NCBI GenBank assembly: GCA_029948255.1
Contig: JALIZF010000996.1
Coordinates: 1 to 64,000, forward strand
Length of the DNA: 64,000 nucleotides
Reading direction: 5' to 3'
Source of the DNA: Telmatactis stephensoni
Taxonomy: Eukaryota > Cnidaria > Anthozoa > Actiniaria > Isophelliidae
Below, in pieces: positions 11,210-22,150 of the stretch; the stretch's first letter is position 1; each line of letters starts with the position of its first letter. The notes below the pieces were generated by a model. It made no database searches. It was not told the DNA's origin and saw only the letters and a program-made list of their open reading frames with translations. The position numbers were made by a program, and so were the translations under genes.

Positions 11210-11232
11210 CAGTACAGTACAGTACAGTACAG
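11210..11232. repeat. TACAG microsatellite
   Basis: About five consecutive ACAGT/TACAG pentamers. Confidence 0.8.
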
Positions 11233-11582
11233 TTTTGTTCAGTCGTTCTTCTTGCATTTTAGTTTTGATTTTATTGGGGCGTAACTTCAAACTTTGGTTT
11301 CTCACGAATTTGCATAGGTATGAGTTGGATCGTTGCGCCCGGTAATTTTGCTTAATACACTCATTACGGGAATTGTTGCTCAAAGTCTTAATCACCCATT
11401 TGTTTACCCTTGGGACGGGCTAGGTTGGGGCTACATTTGGTTCTTTTCGCCTTTTGCTCGTCTATTTTATGTCCCACTGCGTTGTTAGTTTTAGGAGTTT
11501 GCAGTGGCAGCCAGGGTGGCTGGGGACTGTTAAGTGTGTTCCATGTTAAGTTTATGCTTTAATGAGACCGAGAGCACTTCTC

Positions 11583-12445
11583 AAGGCAGTCCGGGACTGC
11601 GAAGTCGATTTGCGCGTCGCTGGAGAAATGGCAGTCCGGGAATGCAAAGTGAATTTACACGTAGACTAAAATGGCAGTCCGGGACTGCGAAGTGAATTTA
11701 TGTGGAAGAAATGGCAGTCCGGGACTGCGAAGTGAATTTATTCGCGTGGAAGAAATGGCAGTCCGGGACTGCGAAGTGAATTTATGTGAAAGAAATGGCA
11801 GTCCAGGACTGCGAAGTGAATTTATGTAGAGGAAATGGCAGTCCGGGACTGCGAAGTGAATTAACGTGGAAGAAATGGCAGTCCGGGACTGCGAAGCGAA
11901 TTTATGTGGAGGAAATGGCAGTCTGGGACTGCGAAGTGAATTTTTGTGGAAGAAATGGCAGTCCGGGACTGCGAAGTGAATATATTCGCGTGAAACATGG
12001 CAGTCCGGGACTGCGAAGTGAATTTATGTGGAAGGAATGGCAGTCCGGGACTGCGAAGTGAATTTATGTGGAAGAAATGGCATAGCAGTCCGGGACTGCG
12101 AAGTGACTTAACGCGTGGAAAAGATGTCAGTCCGGGACTGCGAAGTGAATTTATGTGAAAAAAAATGGCAGTCCGGGACTGCGAAGTTATTTACACGCGA
12201 AAGAAATGGCAGTCCGGCATTTACATGGGAGGGAGTTTACATGGTGAATTTACATGCGAGTAAAAAGGCGGTCTGAAAGATATGTGGACGAAATGGCAGT
12301 CCGGGACTGCGAATTAGTGAAGTTAGGTGAGAGAAATGGCAGTCGGAGACTGCCAAGTGAATTTCCATGTGGGGAAGAAGGGCGGTCCGGGATTGACTGC
12401 GAGGTGGAGCTATTCATCAACGAAATGGCAGTCTACGAGGACTGC
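11583..12445 (+). repeat. Tandem array of palindrome-bearing ~40-bp units
   Basis: About 20 units of 38-46 bp share the core GGCAGTCCGGGACTGCGAAG plus a variable GTGAATTTATGTGGAAGAAA linker. The core holds the near-perfect palindrome GCAGTCC-G-GGACTGC. Units from about 12208 on are degraded, yet several keep paired arms (GGCAGTC..GACTGCC near 12337, GCAGTC..GACTGC near 12428). Open frames across the array are by-products of the repeat. No function is assigned. Confidence 0.9.
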
Positions 12446-12459
12446 AGAGCGGTTGGATT

Positions 12460-14672
12460 TCTAGAGTTTTGTTGGCGTAAGCGAGAGCCACGGGGTGACG
12501 AATTTAAAGGATTGCATTGATAGAGGAGTACCGGTAGTGAAGGCGCCCTGGAGAGCCACGGGTTTACGCATTTTCTGGCATTGCATTTCCAGAGAGATAC
12601 AGCTATCTATCGTGACCCGTAGAGCCAAGGCAAAATGAATTACGTACCATCACCACATTCGGTCCAATTTAACCTCCCATCCTTCCTCTCTGTTGACCTC
12701 GGGGGGGCTAGCTAAAGCTCTAATTCTGGACCTAGTTCAGAGCCTAGGGTCAACAGAGGGTGGGGTTCCCTTTCATGCATTACAAGGTCAATCGAGCGGC
12801 TCTTATGTCGAGCCTCGCTTCTACAGCTGTCCATTGTTTACAGAGAATACTACCTTGCTTTCTTTCCTGGGGACCCTACCCTCTGTTGGCCCCTATGGCT
12901 ACCCAAATCGCTGCCCAGAACCTCAGAACGCGAGGCCAATTTCTTGGAGACAGCTTGATGTTTTAAAAACCTCTATACCTTCATAACAATTTTTTCACAT
13001 TTTTTTCTTAGCCTTTTTCATGTTTTTGGGTGCAAGGAATTTGCATTCGTGGTTGATAGCTGTAGTGGATCCAGCAGTAGTGCGTATAATATAGATATGG
13101 AATACATGTCAAGGTGACGGAATGTTTTGATGCCATTTATACTCGGGCGTTCCGCAGGAGGCCTGAGTTTAAAATTCGGGTTTGGTTTGCGTTCACAAAT
13201 CGCAGTCGAGTCTCTAAGGCGCATGCGTGAAGTCTAAGTGCATGCGTAGAATGGCCCATATATTAGCATTGATTAATAAAGGTCTCGTCACTGTCACTGA
13301 ATAGAGTAAGCACGAATACTGTAATATATATCAAATGAGCTAAGGTTACGAAATACAATCACAAATGGTTCCGTACAAGTGATGAAACTGCTACTTCTTG
13401 ATACTACGTACGACAATTCAAAAAAACTGGGGCCTGAAATCTCTGCTGATCAACACATAGTCTTGTACGCGTTCTTAGCGGAAAAGATCATGACATAAGA
13501 GACAATGTTTACACCTATGCCATGTGACTTTAATGATAGGATTAATATAGTGCTTCTTCAAATTGTTGTAGACAATTTTCTCCGTTTAGGATGGTTTCAT
13601 TAAAACGACTACACATGCAGTTACTCTAAATAATCGCGTACTTTGTGTTATTAGTGTAGACACCTTTGCACAAAGTGTTGCGAGTTCACCATGAAATGAT
13701 TGTGATATTATATATCGTATACAACTACTCAGTAATCACAATGAATATAAGAGAAAACATCAGATCCCGTTATGCGGAGTATATTTCTGAAAATCATGGT
13801 TCTATTAAATTACGTAAGCATGATCATGGCGAGATCGCAAACCAAGCAGAATATCACTGCAATTAACTCTGAAAAGTCTGAGGAACAAGAGCAAAAAGCT
13901 TAGAGAGTTTGTCTACGAACGCATTCCTTCAACCATAGTGTAACGAGTGCCTGAGTTCACGCAGGTATGCGTCTAGTCAAATTTAGGATTATTGACTTCA
14001 CAGATTTAGCAAAACGTCCATTTTTTGAAAAGTCGATTACCTTAGACTCTTAGTTAAAGCGAAGTCCAATCAAAATAAGATGGGATAGACAAGGAAATTT
14101 GATCTATTCTAGAAAGCAGTGTCCTTTTTTGAGTTTTAGAGGAGCAGTTCTGCTGACGTGGATACACCAACCAGGCACGTAGCGTTCATTGCGCCAATAT
14201 AATACGCACGTGCGTACTCGAGGTGGGAAGTTTTTTCTAATTGTTTTCCATGTTTTCTACTATCTCAAACAAGAAATAAAAATGTAAAACATCTCATTTT
14301 TTGCTTAGTTTAGTCGGTTCTATTGCAAGCCAGCCCGTGGGCTGCCGGAAAACCTACGAAGGAAGACAAAACGTTCCTTTTTACAGCCTACACATCCGCG
14401 CGTACTTGCCAAATGACCACGCTACGCGCCTGCCAACCGTTTTCTGCTCGCAGCATTTCACTTTCTACTAGAAACGACTAGTCTTATAATGTCCTCGCCC
14501 ATTTCCTAGCTAACACCCCAGATAGAAACCCGTGTTCTTCGGAAGGCTGTTAAGAATTTGATTAGCAATCAACGCATTTGCCCTTTAACCCATTTTGACC
14601 TTTGAGACACATTGTGTTGTAATTTTAGGGGACACACGTCTCGTCACGGCACATTTAAACTAAAATAAAGTC
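12460..14672. other. No gene recognised
   Basis: Only short shadow frames occur. A local inverted motif (CTCTGTTGACC near 12688 against GGTCAACAGAGG near 12747) is the only structure noted. This stretch is the right half of the segment bounded by the 98-bp repeats. Confidence 0.4.
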
Positions 14673-14770
14673 CTATTCTCACTGCATAATTAATTAGCTC
14701 CGAGTATAAATAAGCCAACTCGTGTTAGGAGTGGTCACTTCAAGATACGCCGGAACAACGGGAACTTTCG
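14673..14770 (+). repeat. 98-bp direct repeat, right copy
   Basis: Same sequence and length as 10485-10582. Sequence beyond the two copies differs on both sides. Confidence 0.85.
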
Positions 14771-17430
14771 CGACCCACCCACCTCCCCTGGTGGCGGTTG
14801 GCCAGCCTATGCAGCAGTTTTGAGTTCTGTTTTGCTATGTGTTGGCCTCGAGCCGAAGCAGCCTAGCTCTAGATCTCTAATTAATGCTATAGCATGGCAT
14901 GGACCAGAACCATTGAATTTTGAAGTCGATTTGCTTGGTTTTATGTGTGCACCCTTTGCCTTTCCGTAGTGTCCCCCAAATCATCTCCATAAAGGCAATA
15001 GCGTTTTTTCGTTCTCCTCGTCCCTACCAATTTGCTATGTACTCTACATGGTTTTTTAACTCCCAAAAGTTATCCCTAAAAGGGAATAAGTCATTGAATG
15101 CGACGTAGATATTGCGCTCCCAGAAAGTACCAGCAATTTTGTAATATTTCAACCAGGAACGTTTTCGTTCAGTTATACGTTATCCCACAGGAGAATACGG
15201 CAGTTTATTACACAAATCCAAAATTTCACCGCGCAAAAACAAACTCAAGAATGACTTGCCTATATCCTTGTTACATTCTTATTACCTCATCAGTCGCGGA
15301 CTCCTCCCATAACTTAATTCTACGATGAGTTAATGAGTATGCAGTGAGGATATATTACTATTTAATGTGCAACAATGCTTCACAAAGACCTACAGACAAT
15401 AGAGTTATGGGAGGAAAGCGAGTCCTGGACTACCAGCCCCATCGCTGCCCGACGCCCAATCGTGTAGATTCTCTACCCCAATTTTAGTGATACCCCAAAT
15501 TCCCGAAACTAACATCCCAATCCTATCCCGAAACTCAGGATCTCGTCTTATCCTTCGACACTGCACGATCCTATCCCGAAACTCAATATACAACTGAATA
15601 CCAGCAACTCCCTCCCAACTGTTGAAGAAGTCCCGTTGGGATCATCTGATTATCGAAAAGTCGGCAGGAATAGTTCAAAAAGGGGGAGATTGGCCGGAAA
15701 CAAAAAGAGCAAGGGACTGGGTCCAAGTTTGCAAAACCAACTCAAGTAGGGTTCCAGAAAAAAAAAAAAAAGAAAATACCCCATCACATGAAACAGGAGC
15801 ATACAACAAGCCTGCTGATCAAGTTTGGGCAAGTTGGACTTAATAGAAACAATGTTAGGAACATTCAAACCCTGTCAAAATTACAAAGAAATGGATGGTG
15901 TCCAGCCAAAAGGTCCAGCCAAACCAAAGCTTCTCTGGATTTGATTTCTCTCAAATTTGGAAACATCATAATTACTCGTGCCCAGGCCATAGGCCGGGTA
16001 TAATGAGTTATAAACTGCAAATGTTTTTTTTTTCCTTTTTTTCCTCTGTTCGTCCGACAAGTACAGTGGAGCTTTTAACTCGAGGTATACCTATATACAC
16101 TAATAAGAGCTTCAAAATGGGCTGTTATATTGAGCTTCGTCTCCAATACTTTGATGAAATATCGAACTCGAAATGGAGTAGAAAGGAGGCCCTCGCGATA
16201 AAGACTATTTCCTGTGAGCTGGAAATCTACGAAGTTCTCATGTTGCTTAACGAACATACATAGAAGCAAGTCAATTATATTCCTCATTCAAGCATTCAAG
16301 AGATCTTGAGGTTTTTGTACTGAATTTTAATATCGAAATTATTACCAGACAATTTATACGTTTCTATTTGACCTCGCGTTTGGTCGCGTAAAGTCTTTTA
16401 TTCATATTTAAAAAACTCATTAATAATTCATAAGGCAAACACAATGAAAATCGCCACCGTGACGAGTGTCTTTATACCTGATAAAGATTCGGCCTAATTT
16501 ACATCAACTTTAACCTCGATTTTCTCCAAGATAAATGAAGATATTTTTGAATTTCTTTTAGAGAACAACTCTAATATGTGTTGGAGTTTTTTAAGCCGTA
16601 TAAAGAACTCGAGATCGTGTTTTATCGGTATAAAGATCCTCGCCTACGGCTCGGATCTTTATATCCGATAAAACACTCTCTCTCGTTCTTTATACTATAC
16701 ATAAAACATCCGAAACATGAACGAAGAAATACATGATTTGTTATTACTCGGGCTACCTGTGGCAGCTCGAGTCTAGGTTTACCTTTTCGATCTATCTATC
16801 AACGTCGCAAATCGGCAAATTACCCAGAAGCCTTTGGGGTACACTGTCGTGAACGGACATGTAAGACACGGAGATATTGTCGTCTTTAATTCAGTAGTTT
16901 TAATAAGTTAAACAATATTTCACTACTGCTTAAACATAATGTTGGCTTATATAAGGTTTATTTATACACGGTGTACAGTCATGCCCTTCCTGAGAGCTGT
17001 GTTCAAAACGAACTAATGAACTAACAATATCTACAATGTTTTTTCTTAACTAGAAATTAAAGACTGGGAGATTCTCGCCTTTGCGTAATAAGGTGACTAC
17101 GGTGTATTCAATAATTAAGCCAGGAAACAGGAATTAGTAAATAGTGCAAAATTACACCAAATAAACAATGGGAAAAATGATTTTTTATTATTAACTTATA
17201 AATATTTAGTGCGATCTGTATTTTGTACAAAGTCATGATTACATTGAATGCACTTTTTAATGTCAATAATTCTCAATGTTAGCAGATCAACATATAACGA
17301 TGGATAATCATGAAAATGATAGTAATATTTATGAGACCTTTTGAAGGATAATTTTAGAATGTACAAAATGATATTTTCAATCGATTTTCAATTTGTGCAA
17401 CTATGTTCACAGAAACAAGATAAAGTGGAT
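14771..17430. repeat. Non-coding stretch with a foldback at 16598-16692
   Basis: Mostly featureless. At 16598-16692 two inverted arms carry CCGTATAAAGAACTCGAGA / CTCTCTCGTTCTTTATAC and TGTTTTATCGGTATAAAGATC / its inverse, forming a hairpin. Near 15500-15585 the motif CCTATCCCGAAACTCA recurs two to three times. A poly-A run lies at 15758-15770. Confidence 0.45.
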
Positions 17431-17693
17431 GAATTTAAAAATTAAACGAGACTTACCTGGAAGTTGAAGTTTGATTGTAATTCTACCGAGTTACAGAGTG
17501 CTGAGAGATTACATGAGATAGCAAGCGCATGCGCCAATCAGTTTTAGAAGACTGAATGTACGTGTTACCCTTCAAGGTATCCCTACATGGGTGGGTAAGG
17601 GTTATGGGCATGTAATCTCTCAGCACTCTGTAACTCGGTAGAATTACAATCAAACTTCAACTTCCAGGTAAGTCTCGTTTAATTTTTAAATTC
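17431..17693. repeat. Perfect 85-bp palindromic relic of a DIRS-like terminus
   Basis: Arms 17431-17515 and 17609-17693 are exact inverted copies around 93 bp. Inside, 17479-17541 resembles the right end of the adjacent DIRS element, including GCAAGCGCATGCGCCAATCAG, but is diverged (CTACCGAGTTACAG for CTACCTCGTTACCG). It therefore looks like the collapsed remains of a second, related element. The arms also carry CAGGTAAGT, a donor-like sequence, on both strands. Confidence 0.65.
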
Positions 17694-17727
17694 TACCTCG
17701 TTACCGTGCTGAGAGATCCCATGAGAT
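17689..17727 (+). repeat. DIRS left inverted terminal repeat
   Basis: Reverse complement of 22151-22189, all 39 positions matching by eye. Overlaps the neighbouring palindrome by 5 bp. Confidence 0.85.
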
Positions 17728-17859
17728 TTTAAAGCAACACGGACATGAAGCCCAAAATGCTGCATTTAAAGGCTATGACATACAGTATATACACAGACAT
17801 GAAGCCCAAAGTGCTCTATTTATTGTCTATTCAAAGCACTATACATATCAAGATATATC

Positions 17860-19047
17860 TTATGCATCTGACAACACTGATTTTGCATAAGTGGAAACAC
17901 TAGCTATAGGCTTTTTATAATATCGAGCAAAGCAGCATTCAGATGACCATCCCGCTGCAGTCTTCAAGATGTCATCTAGATTAGCAGACGCCCTACTGGC
18001 TGCTGAAGTAGAAGCTGCCCTGGTACTGTGGGGAGAGTAGATAGATATATTGATTCCAGCTTGAGCCATAACTTCTCGCACCCACCTAGTTATAGTATCT
18101 CTACTTACAGGTTTGTAAGGTTTTACATAACTTATAAGTAACTTTGAGTTAGTGTTATCTCTAAGAGCTTTGGTTCTTGCAATATATTCTCTCAATGTAG
18201 TAACAACGCAAATACATGACTTTTCAAAAGGTTCAAGAACAACCCGAGGGTTAGGTAATCCTGGTTTGCTTTGTTTAACATGGTCTGAAATAACAAAAGT
18301 AACTTTGTTCTGAGACTCAAACATGTTTTTAACATCTAACATATGAATAGTCTGGCCCCTCTGGCCAGTAACTAATAATAATAACATGACAAGCTTGAGG
18401 GTAAGCTGTTTCAGAGTTAATGTCTCAACTGGGTGAAGTGTACCCAAGTACTTTAGTACTACTTGAACATCCCATATTTCCTTGTACTTTGACCTGGGTG
18501 GTCTGGATTGAAAAATCCCCTTGAGTAAGCGTTGAACAAGTGGGTGTTGTCCAACACTCTTTCCATCAGCTACTGTGACAAATGTAGAAATTGCACTTCT
18601 TGCAGTGTTAATAGCACTGTATGTAAGTCCCTGTTTGTAAAGCTCAGAGAAGAAATCAAGAACCTGTCCTATAGATGGCTGAAAATGATTGACTTTCCTT
18701 TCAGCACAAAAAAGTGTCCACTTTTTAAGGTAGCTTGAATATTGTTTTTTGGTACCTTCTCTCCATGATTGCATGAGTAATCTGGCAGCTGCCTCTGATA
18801 CTCCCTTTGCTTGATAGTGTTCCCTGACAATGAACATGCCATCATCTGGAGTTTGTTCTTCAAGGGGTGTTGAGCTCCTGAGTGTGGGAGAGTGAGCAGA
18901 TCTTTCTGATGTGGGAGCATCAGAGGAGCTGCTACAAGGAGGCTGAGTACTTGGGGCCACCACACCTGTGTGGGCCAGACAGGAGCTATCAACAATGCAT
19001 TTCCTTGTTCCTTCTCTAACTTCTGGAGACATCTGGAGATGAGACAA
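17860..19047 (-). CDS. DIRS tyrosine recombinase
   Basis: 395 aa. The first ~70 residues are Ser/Pro-rich. A SAM-like N-terminal core-binding region (about 75-185) is followed by the catalytic domain with Arg in TGQRGQTI (R230), HSTR (H340, R343) and FARYYKKP (Tyr 376 or 377 as nucleophile). This is the R..H-x-x-R..Y set of tyrosine recombinases, which integrate DIRS DNA circles without target duplication (family knowledge). The frame is intact. It overlaps the 3' end of the RT ORF, implying reinitiation, frameshifting or splicing. Confidence 0.9.
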   Translation of the reverse strand: MSHLQMSPEVREGTRKCIVDSSCLAHTGVVAPSTQPPCSSSSDAPTSERSAHSPTLRSSTPLEEQTPDDGMFIVREHYQAKGVSEAAARLLMQSWREGTKKQYSSYLKKWTLFCAERKVNHFQPSIGQVLDFFSELYKQGLTYSAINTARSAISTFVTVADGKSVGQHPLVQRLLKGIFQSRPPRSKYKEIWDVQVVLKYLGTLHPVETLTLKQLTLKLVMLLLLVTGQRGQTIHMLDVKNMFESQNKVTFVISDHVKQSKPGLPNPRVVLEPFEKSCICVVTTLREYIARTKALRDNTNSKLLISYVKPYKPVSRDTITRWVREVMAQAGINISIYSPHSTRAASTSAASRASANLDDILKTAAGWSSECCFARYYKKPIASVSTYAKSVLSDA

Positions 19048-20657
19048 AATGGGGGAAATATGTAAACAAACTTATCACCCCAAGAGATAGAGAATGCATC
19101 TACATGCATAGCTCCTGGATCTGGTTTCCAGGAGACATACTTTGGCAACTGGTTGTTTAGCCTTGATGCAAAAAGATCAATCTCTGGAGTTCCAAGTTTG
19201 TCAGTAATCTTGGCAAAGATTTCTGGCTTTAAATGCCACTCAGTTCTCACATTAAATACCCTAGATTGTTTATCAGCTTCCACATTGAGAACACCTGGAA
19301 GGTGGCATGCAGTTAACCAGATATTGTTTTGCATGCAGAGCATCCACAGGGATTTTGTAAGTGAATTACACTCAATGGATTTTGTACCTCCCATTGCATT
19401 TATATAGCAAACTGTAGTAGAATTATCACTTTTAATAGCAACATGGTGTCCCTTTAGTAAAGAGAGGAATGATTTCACCCCAAAGAATACTGCTAGAATT
19501 TCAAGTTCATTGATATGCTTTTGTTTCTCTTCAGGGGACCACATACCCTGTGCTGCCTTTCCATTACACACTGCCCCCCACCCTGTTTTTGAGGCATCTG
19601 TTGTCATTTCAATATCTGGGTTGCTAATGGAAACACTCTTATAAGCTCCTGGTAGGTGAGCAACCCACCAATTCAGATCACTTCTAGAGTCATTTGACAA
19701 TGTCATGGGTGCTTCAAAGTTTCCATTATTAAGTTTCAAAGCCTTATTCTTATCTATTTCTATGTTTCTATAGAACAGGGGCCCATATTGGACTCCTGGC
19801 AGAGAAGATACTAATAGCCCAATAATTTGAGCAACCTCTCTTATAGTGGTCAACCTTTTCTTTAACAGTAGTTTGCAGGCTGAGACTATTTTGTCTGCTT
19901 TTTCAGGTGTAAGATATACTCTCATCTGAACAGAATCTAAGATAAAGCCAAGAAAGGACAACTTTTGACAAGGTTGCAACACTGACTTTTCAGAATTTAT
20001 AATGAACCCCAATGACTCAAAGAGCCTCTGTGTGGCCAAAATGTTGTTGGTGCATTCCACAACTGAGGACCCCTGTATATAAGAGTCATCAATATACCCT
20101 ACATTTAGGTATCCCTGACTACGCAGAGTAGAATACACTGGCTTTAAGAGTTTTGTGAAATATCTCGGTGCTGATGCAAGTCCATTTGGAAGACAAGTAT
20201 ATTGAAAAAGGTTGTTTCTCCAAATGAATCTTAAAAATTTTCTGTGTTCTATTGCTACAGGCACAGTATAATATGCATCAGTGAGGTCTATGGAACCCAT
20301 ATAACAGTTTTTCTTCATTAATTGTATGGCACATGTTAGGCTCTCCATTTTGAAATGGATGTACTCTATTGACTCATTGAGTCCTTTCAGATTGAGAATC
20401 ATTCTATAAGAGCCATTTTTCTTTTTCCTAAGGAAAATGTTAGAAATAAACTGAGTGTCAATGGGGATAGCTTTTTCAATTACCCCTTTCTCTAGTAATC
20501 GGGTTACTTCACAATCAATTATTTCAGCCTCATTAGGGCTAAATCTCATAGATGGTATAGGATAGTTTTGCTTTGGGGTTTCAATAAATTCAAGATGGCA
20601 GTGTTGCACCATGTCTAATATTTTCTTGTCTGAGGTAAGGTTTGTCCAAGCTGACAA
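18669..20657 (-). CDS. DIRS reverse transcriptase / RNase H
   Basis: 662 aa. RT motifs include FLRKKKNGSYRMILNLK (75-91), SIDLTDAYY (122-130), LPNGLASAP (156-164) and the catalytic YIDDS (188-192). RNase H follows with TTDASKTGWG (D354), NELEILAV (E385 region), IKSDN (D411) and NVEADKQSR (D462). The terminal ~130 residues overlap the recombinase frame. The element transposes through an RNA intermediate using this enzyme. No stop or frameshift interrupts the domains. The start ATG at 20657 lies just after the Gag-like stop. Confidence 0.92.
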   Translation of the reverse strand: MSAWTNLTSDKKILDMVQHCHLEFIETPKQNYPIPSMRFSPNEAEIIDCEVTRLLEKGVIEKAIPIDTQFISNIFLRKKKNGSYRMILNLKGLNESIEYIHFKMESLTCAIQLMKKNCYMGSIDLTDAYYTVPVAIEHRKFLRFIWRNNLFQYTCLPNGLASAPRYFTKLLKPVYSTLRSQGYLNVGYIDDSYIQGSSVVECTNNILATQRLFESLGFIINSEKSVLQPCQKLSFLGFILDSVQMRVYLTPEKADKIVSACKLLLKKRLTTIREVAQIIGLLVSSLPGVQYGPLFYRNIEIDKNKALKLNNGNFEAPMTLSNDSRSDLNWWVAHLPGAYKSVSISNPDIEMTTDASKTGWGAVCNGKAAQGMWSPEEKQKHINELEILAVFFGVKSFLSLLKGHHVAIKSDNSTTVCYINAMGGTKSIECNSLTKSLWMLCMQNNIWLTACHLPGVLNVEADKQSRVFNVRTEWHLKPEIFAKITDKLGTPEIDLFASRLNNQLPKYVSWKPDPGAMHVDAFSISWGDKFVYIFPPFCLISRCLQKLEKEQGNALLIAPVWPTQVWWPQVLSLLVAAPLMLPHQKDLLTLPHSGAQHPLKNKLQMMACSLSGNTIKQREYQRQLPDYSCNHGEKVPKNNIQATLKSGHFFVLKGKSIIFSHL

Positions 20658-20722
20658 ATAAAATCTTAGCCTGCCAGCAACCTTTAAGTTTCTTACCTCT
20701 GGGTTGGTTTCAGTTTGGTTGT

Positions 20723-22045
20723 CTAGTGTTGGTTCTTTTGACCACTTTTCTTCCCCCCTTCCCTCTTGCTGGGGAAGGGGCTGTTGTAGTTTTTTGATCC
20801 TGAGTATTTGTATGGGTATCTCTTCCCATACTTGTCTGAAGCACTGGTATCCCTGGACCTTTTGTAGCCATCTTTTCGCTCTCTACTAATCTTTGAAGTA
20901 ATCCGATTGGTGTCGGTTATATCTTTAACAGCTTTGGGTAAATCATCTCCAAATAACTCAGTAGTTATAGGATTTGATGGGGCACATAAGTAGCGGTAAC
21001 TAGTGTGAAGCTCTGGTTTCAGGGCTTCTCTACGTCTTATGTTGACTTCTATGTTGGCATTGGCCAGTAACTGCACACCATCCATAAGGGTGTCCACAAT
21101 TTTTTCTTTTGGTGGCATTTCTGATTTGTTTAGTACTTCATTGATCACTTGGACCACAGCAGTTATGCCTTTTACTAGTGCTTTTTGAGCCTTTTGGAGC
21201 TTTATGTCTCCTGTCCTTGCCTTCTCTGAGATGTTGTTCCATATCGCTGAATTGACTTTGGTTTCGGTCAAGATTTCACAGTTTTTTGGCTTGGGGTAGC
21301 GTTTCTTAATTTCGTTGAGCTTTTCCTCATTCGTCTTTTCCCCCAAGAGGTTTTTGAGGATTTTGGCCAAACCTGCATTAATGTCAGGTCCATCTTGATC
21401 AGTAACGTTGTACTGCTTTTCTAGCTGACTAAGTATGGCATTGCTTTCCTCGCTTAAGGAAGCACCATCGCCATCAGATTTTTGCCTCTTTGGGGCCGGT
21501 GGCTCTGTGTCACTGGCACTCTCTTCCTCCGATTCAGAGTCAGAGCTAGACAAATCCTCGTGTCGACCACCTTGGTACTCGTTTTTGTCTTTAAGTAGTT
21601 TTCCTAAGTTAAGGAATCCTTTATTCATGCTAGCCGCCAAGCTGGAAAGCGAGTCTTTAAAGACTTGAGCGATGTTTTCGCCTGACGTTGAGCTTTCATT
21701 CGACGAGCTGCCATGGTTCTCGGCCAGCTTTGGTGACCCTTTTGGCGCGCTTTTTTCCCTTGTAGATTTTTTCGAGGTCTTTCTTCCTGTAGGAGTTTCG
21801 CTGGACTTCTGCCCAGGGTCTTTGCTTTCAGTATCACTTTTGAGTGATTTTGTGGGATCTTTGGTCCCGTTTGCCTGAGTTTTTGCATTTGGCGTTTTGC
21901 CGCCTTTGCCATTGCTGCCATTCATGGTAGCTGTGGACTGTTCTGTTCGTTTTCCTTTGGGTTCTGGCTGCCATTTGCTCAAAAGACAGCCTCTGCCGTC
22001 GTCTTTTTCCTTTGATTTATCTTGCGAGTCTTTAGAACCCGACAT
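20723..22045 (-). CDS. DIRS Gag-like protein
   Basis: 440 aa, first ORF of the element. The N-terminal ~190 residues are hydrophilic, Lys/Ser/Glu-rich and low-complexity. Residues from ~200 form a more ordered region (LEKQYNVTDQDGPDINAGL...). The C-terminus is basic (RKDGYKRSRDTSASDKYGKR...). No zinc knuckle is seen. Assigned as Gag by position and composition; DIRS Gag proteins are poorly conserved. Confidence 0.75.
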   Translation of the reverse strand: MSGSKDSQDKSKEKDDGRGCLLSKWQPEPKGKRTEQSTATMNGSNGKGGKTPNAKTQANGTKDPTKSLKSDTESKDPGQKSSETPTGRKTSKKSTREKSAPKGSPKLAENHGSSSNESSTSGENIAQVFKDSLSSLAASMNKGFLNLGKLLKDKNEYQGGRHEDLSSSDSESEEESASDTEPPAPKRQKSDGDGASLSEESNAILSQLEKQYNVTDQDGPDINAGLAKILKNLLGEKTNEEKLNEIKKRYPKPKNCEILTETKVNSAIWNNISEKARTGDIKLQKAQKALVKGITAVVQVINEVLNKSEMPPKEKIVDTLMDGVQLLANANIEVNIRRREALKPELHTSYRYLCAPSNPITTELFGDDLPKAVKDITDTNRITSKISRERKDGYKRSRDTSASDKYGKRYPYKYSGSKNYNSPFPSKREGGKKSGQKNQH

Positions 22046-22150
22046 TGGTATGATTTAGACGGATTTTCGGGCAATTTTCCTTTGTTCAAATACATGAACA
22101 ACTTCACTGACCGGCGACAGACGTTGCACTGATTGGCGCATGCGCTTGCT

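Noticed and set aside
11786..12061. 91-codon ORF over the palindrome array
   Set aside because: The peptide repeats GSPGLRSE / AVQDCEVN in shifting registers because the unit length is not a multiple of three; open frames are a by-product of the satellite.
12693..12986. 97-codon ORF (MTSGGLAKALILDLVQSLG...)
   Set aside because: No recognisable domain, no neighbours, and overlapping open frames in the same GC-richer patch; not supported as a gene.
17664..17672. CAGGTAAGT splice-donor-like sites on both strands in the palindrome
   Set aside because: They follow from the palindrome's symmetry and no flanking exon is evident.
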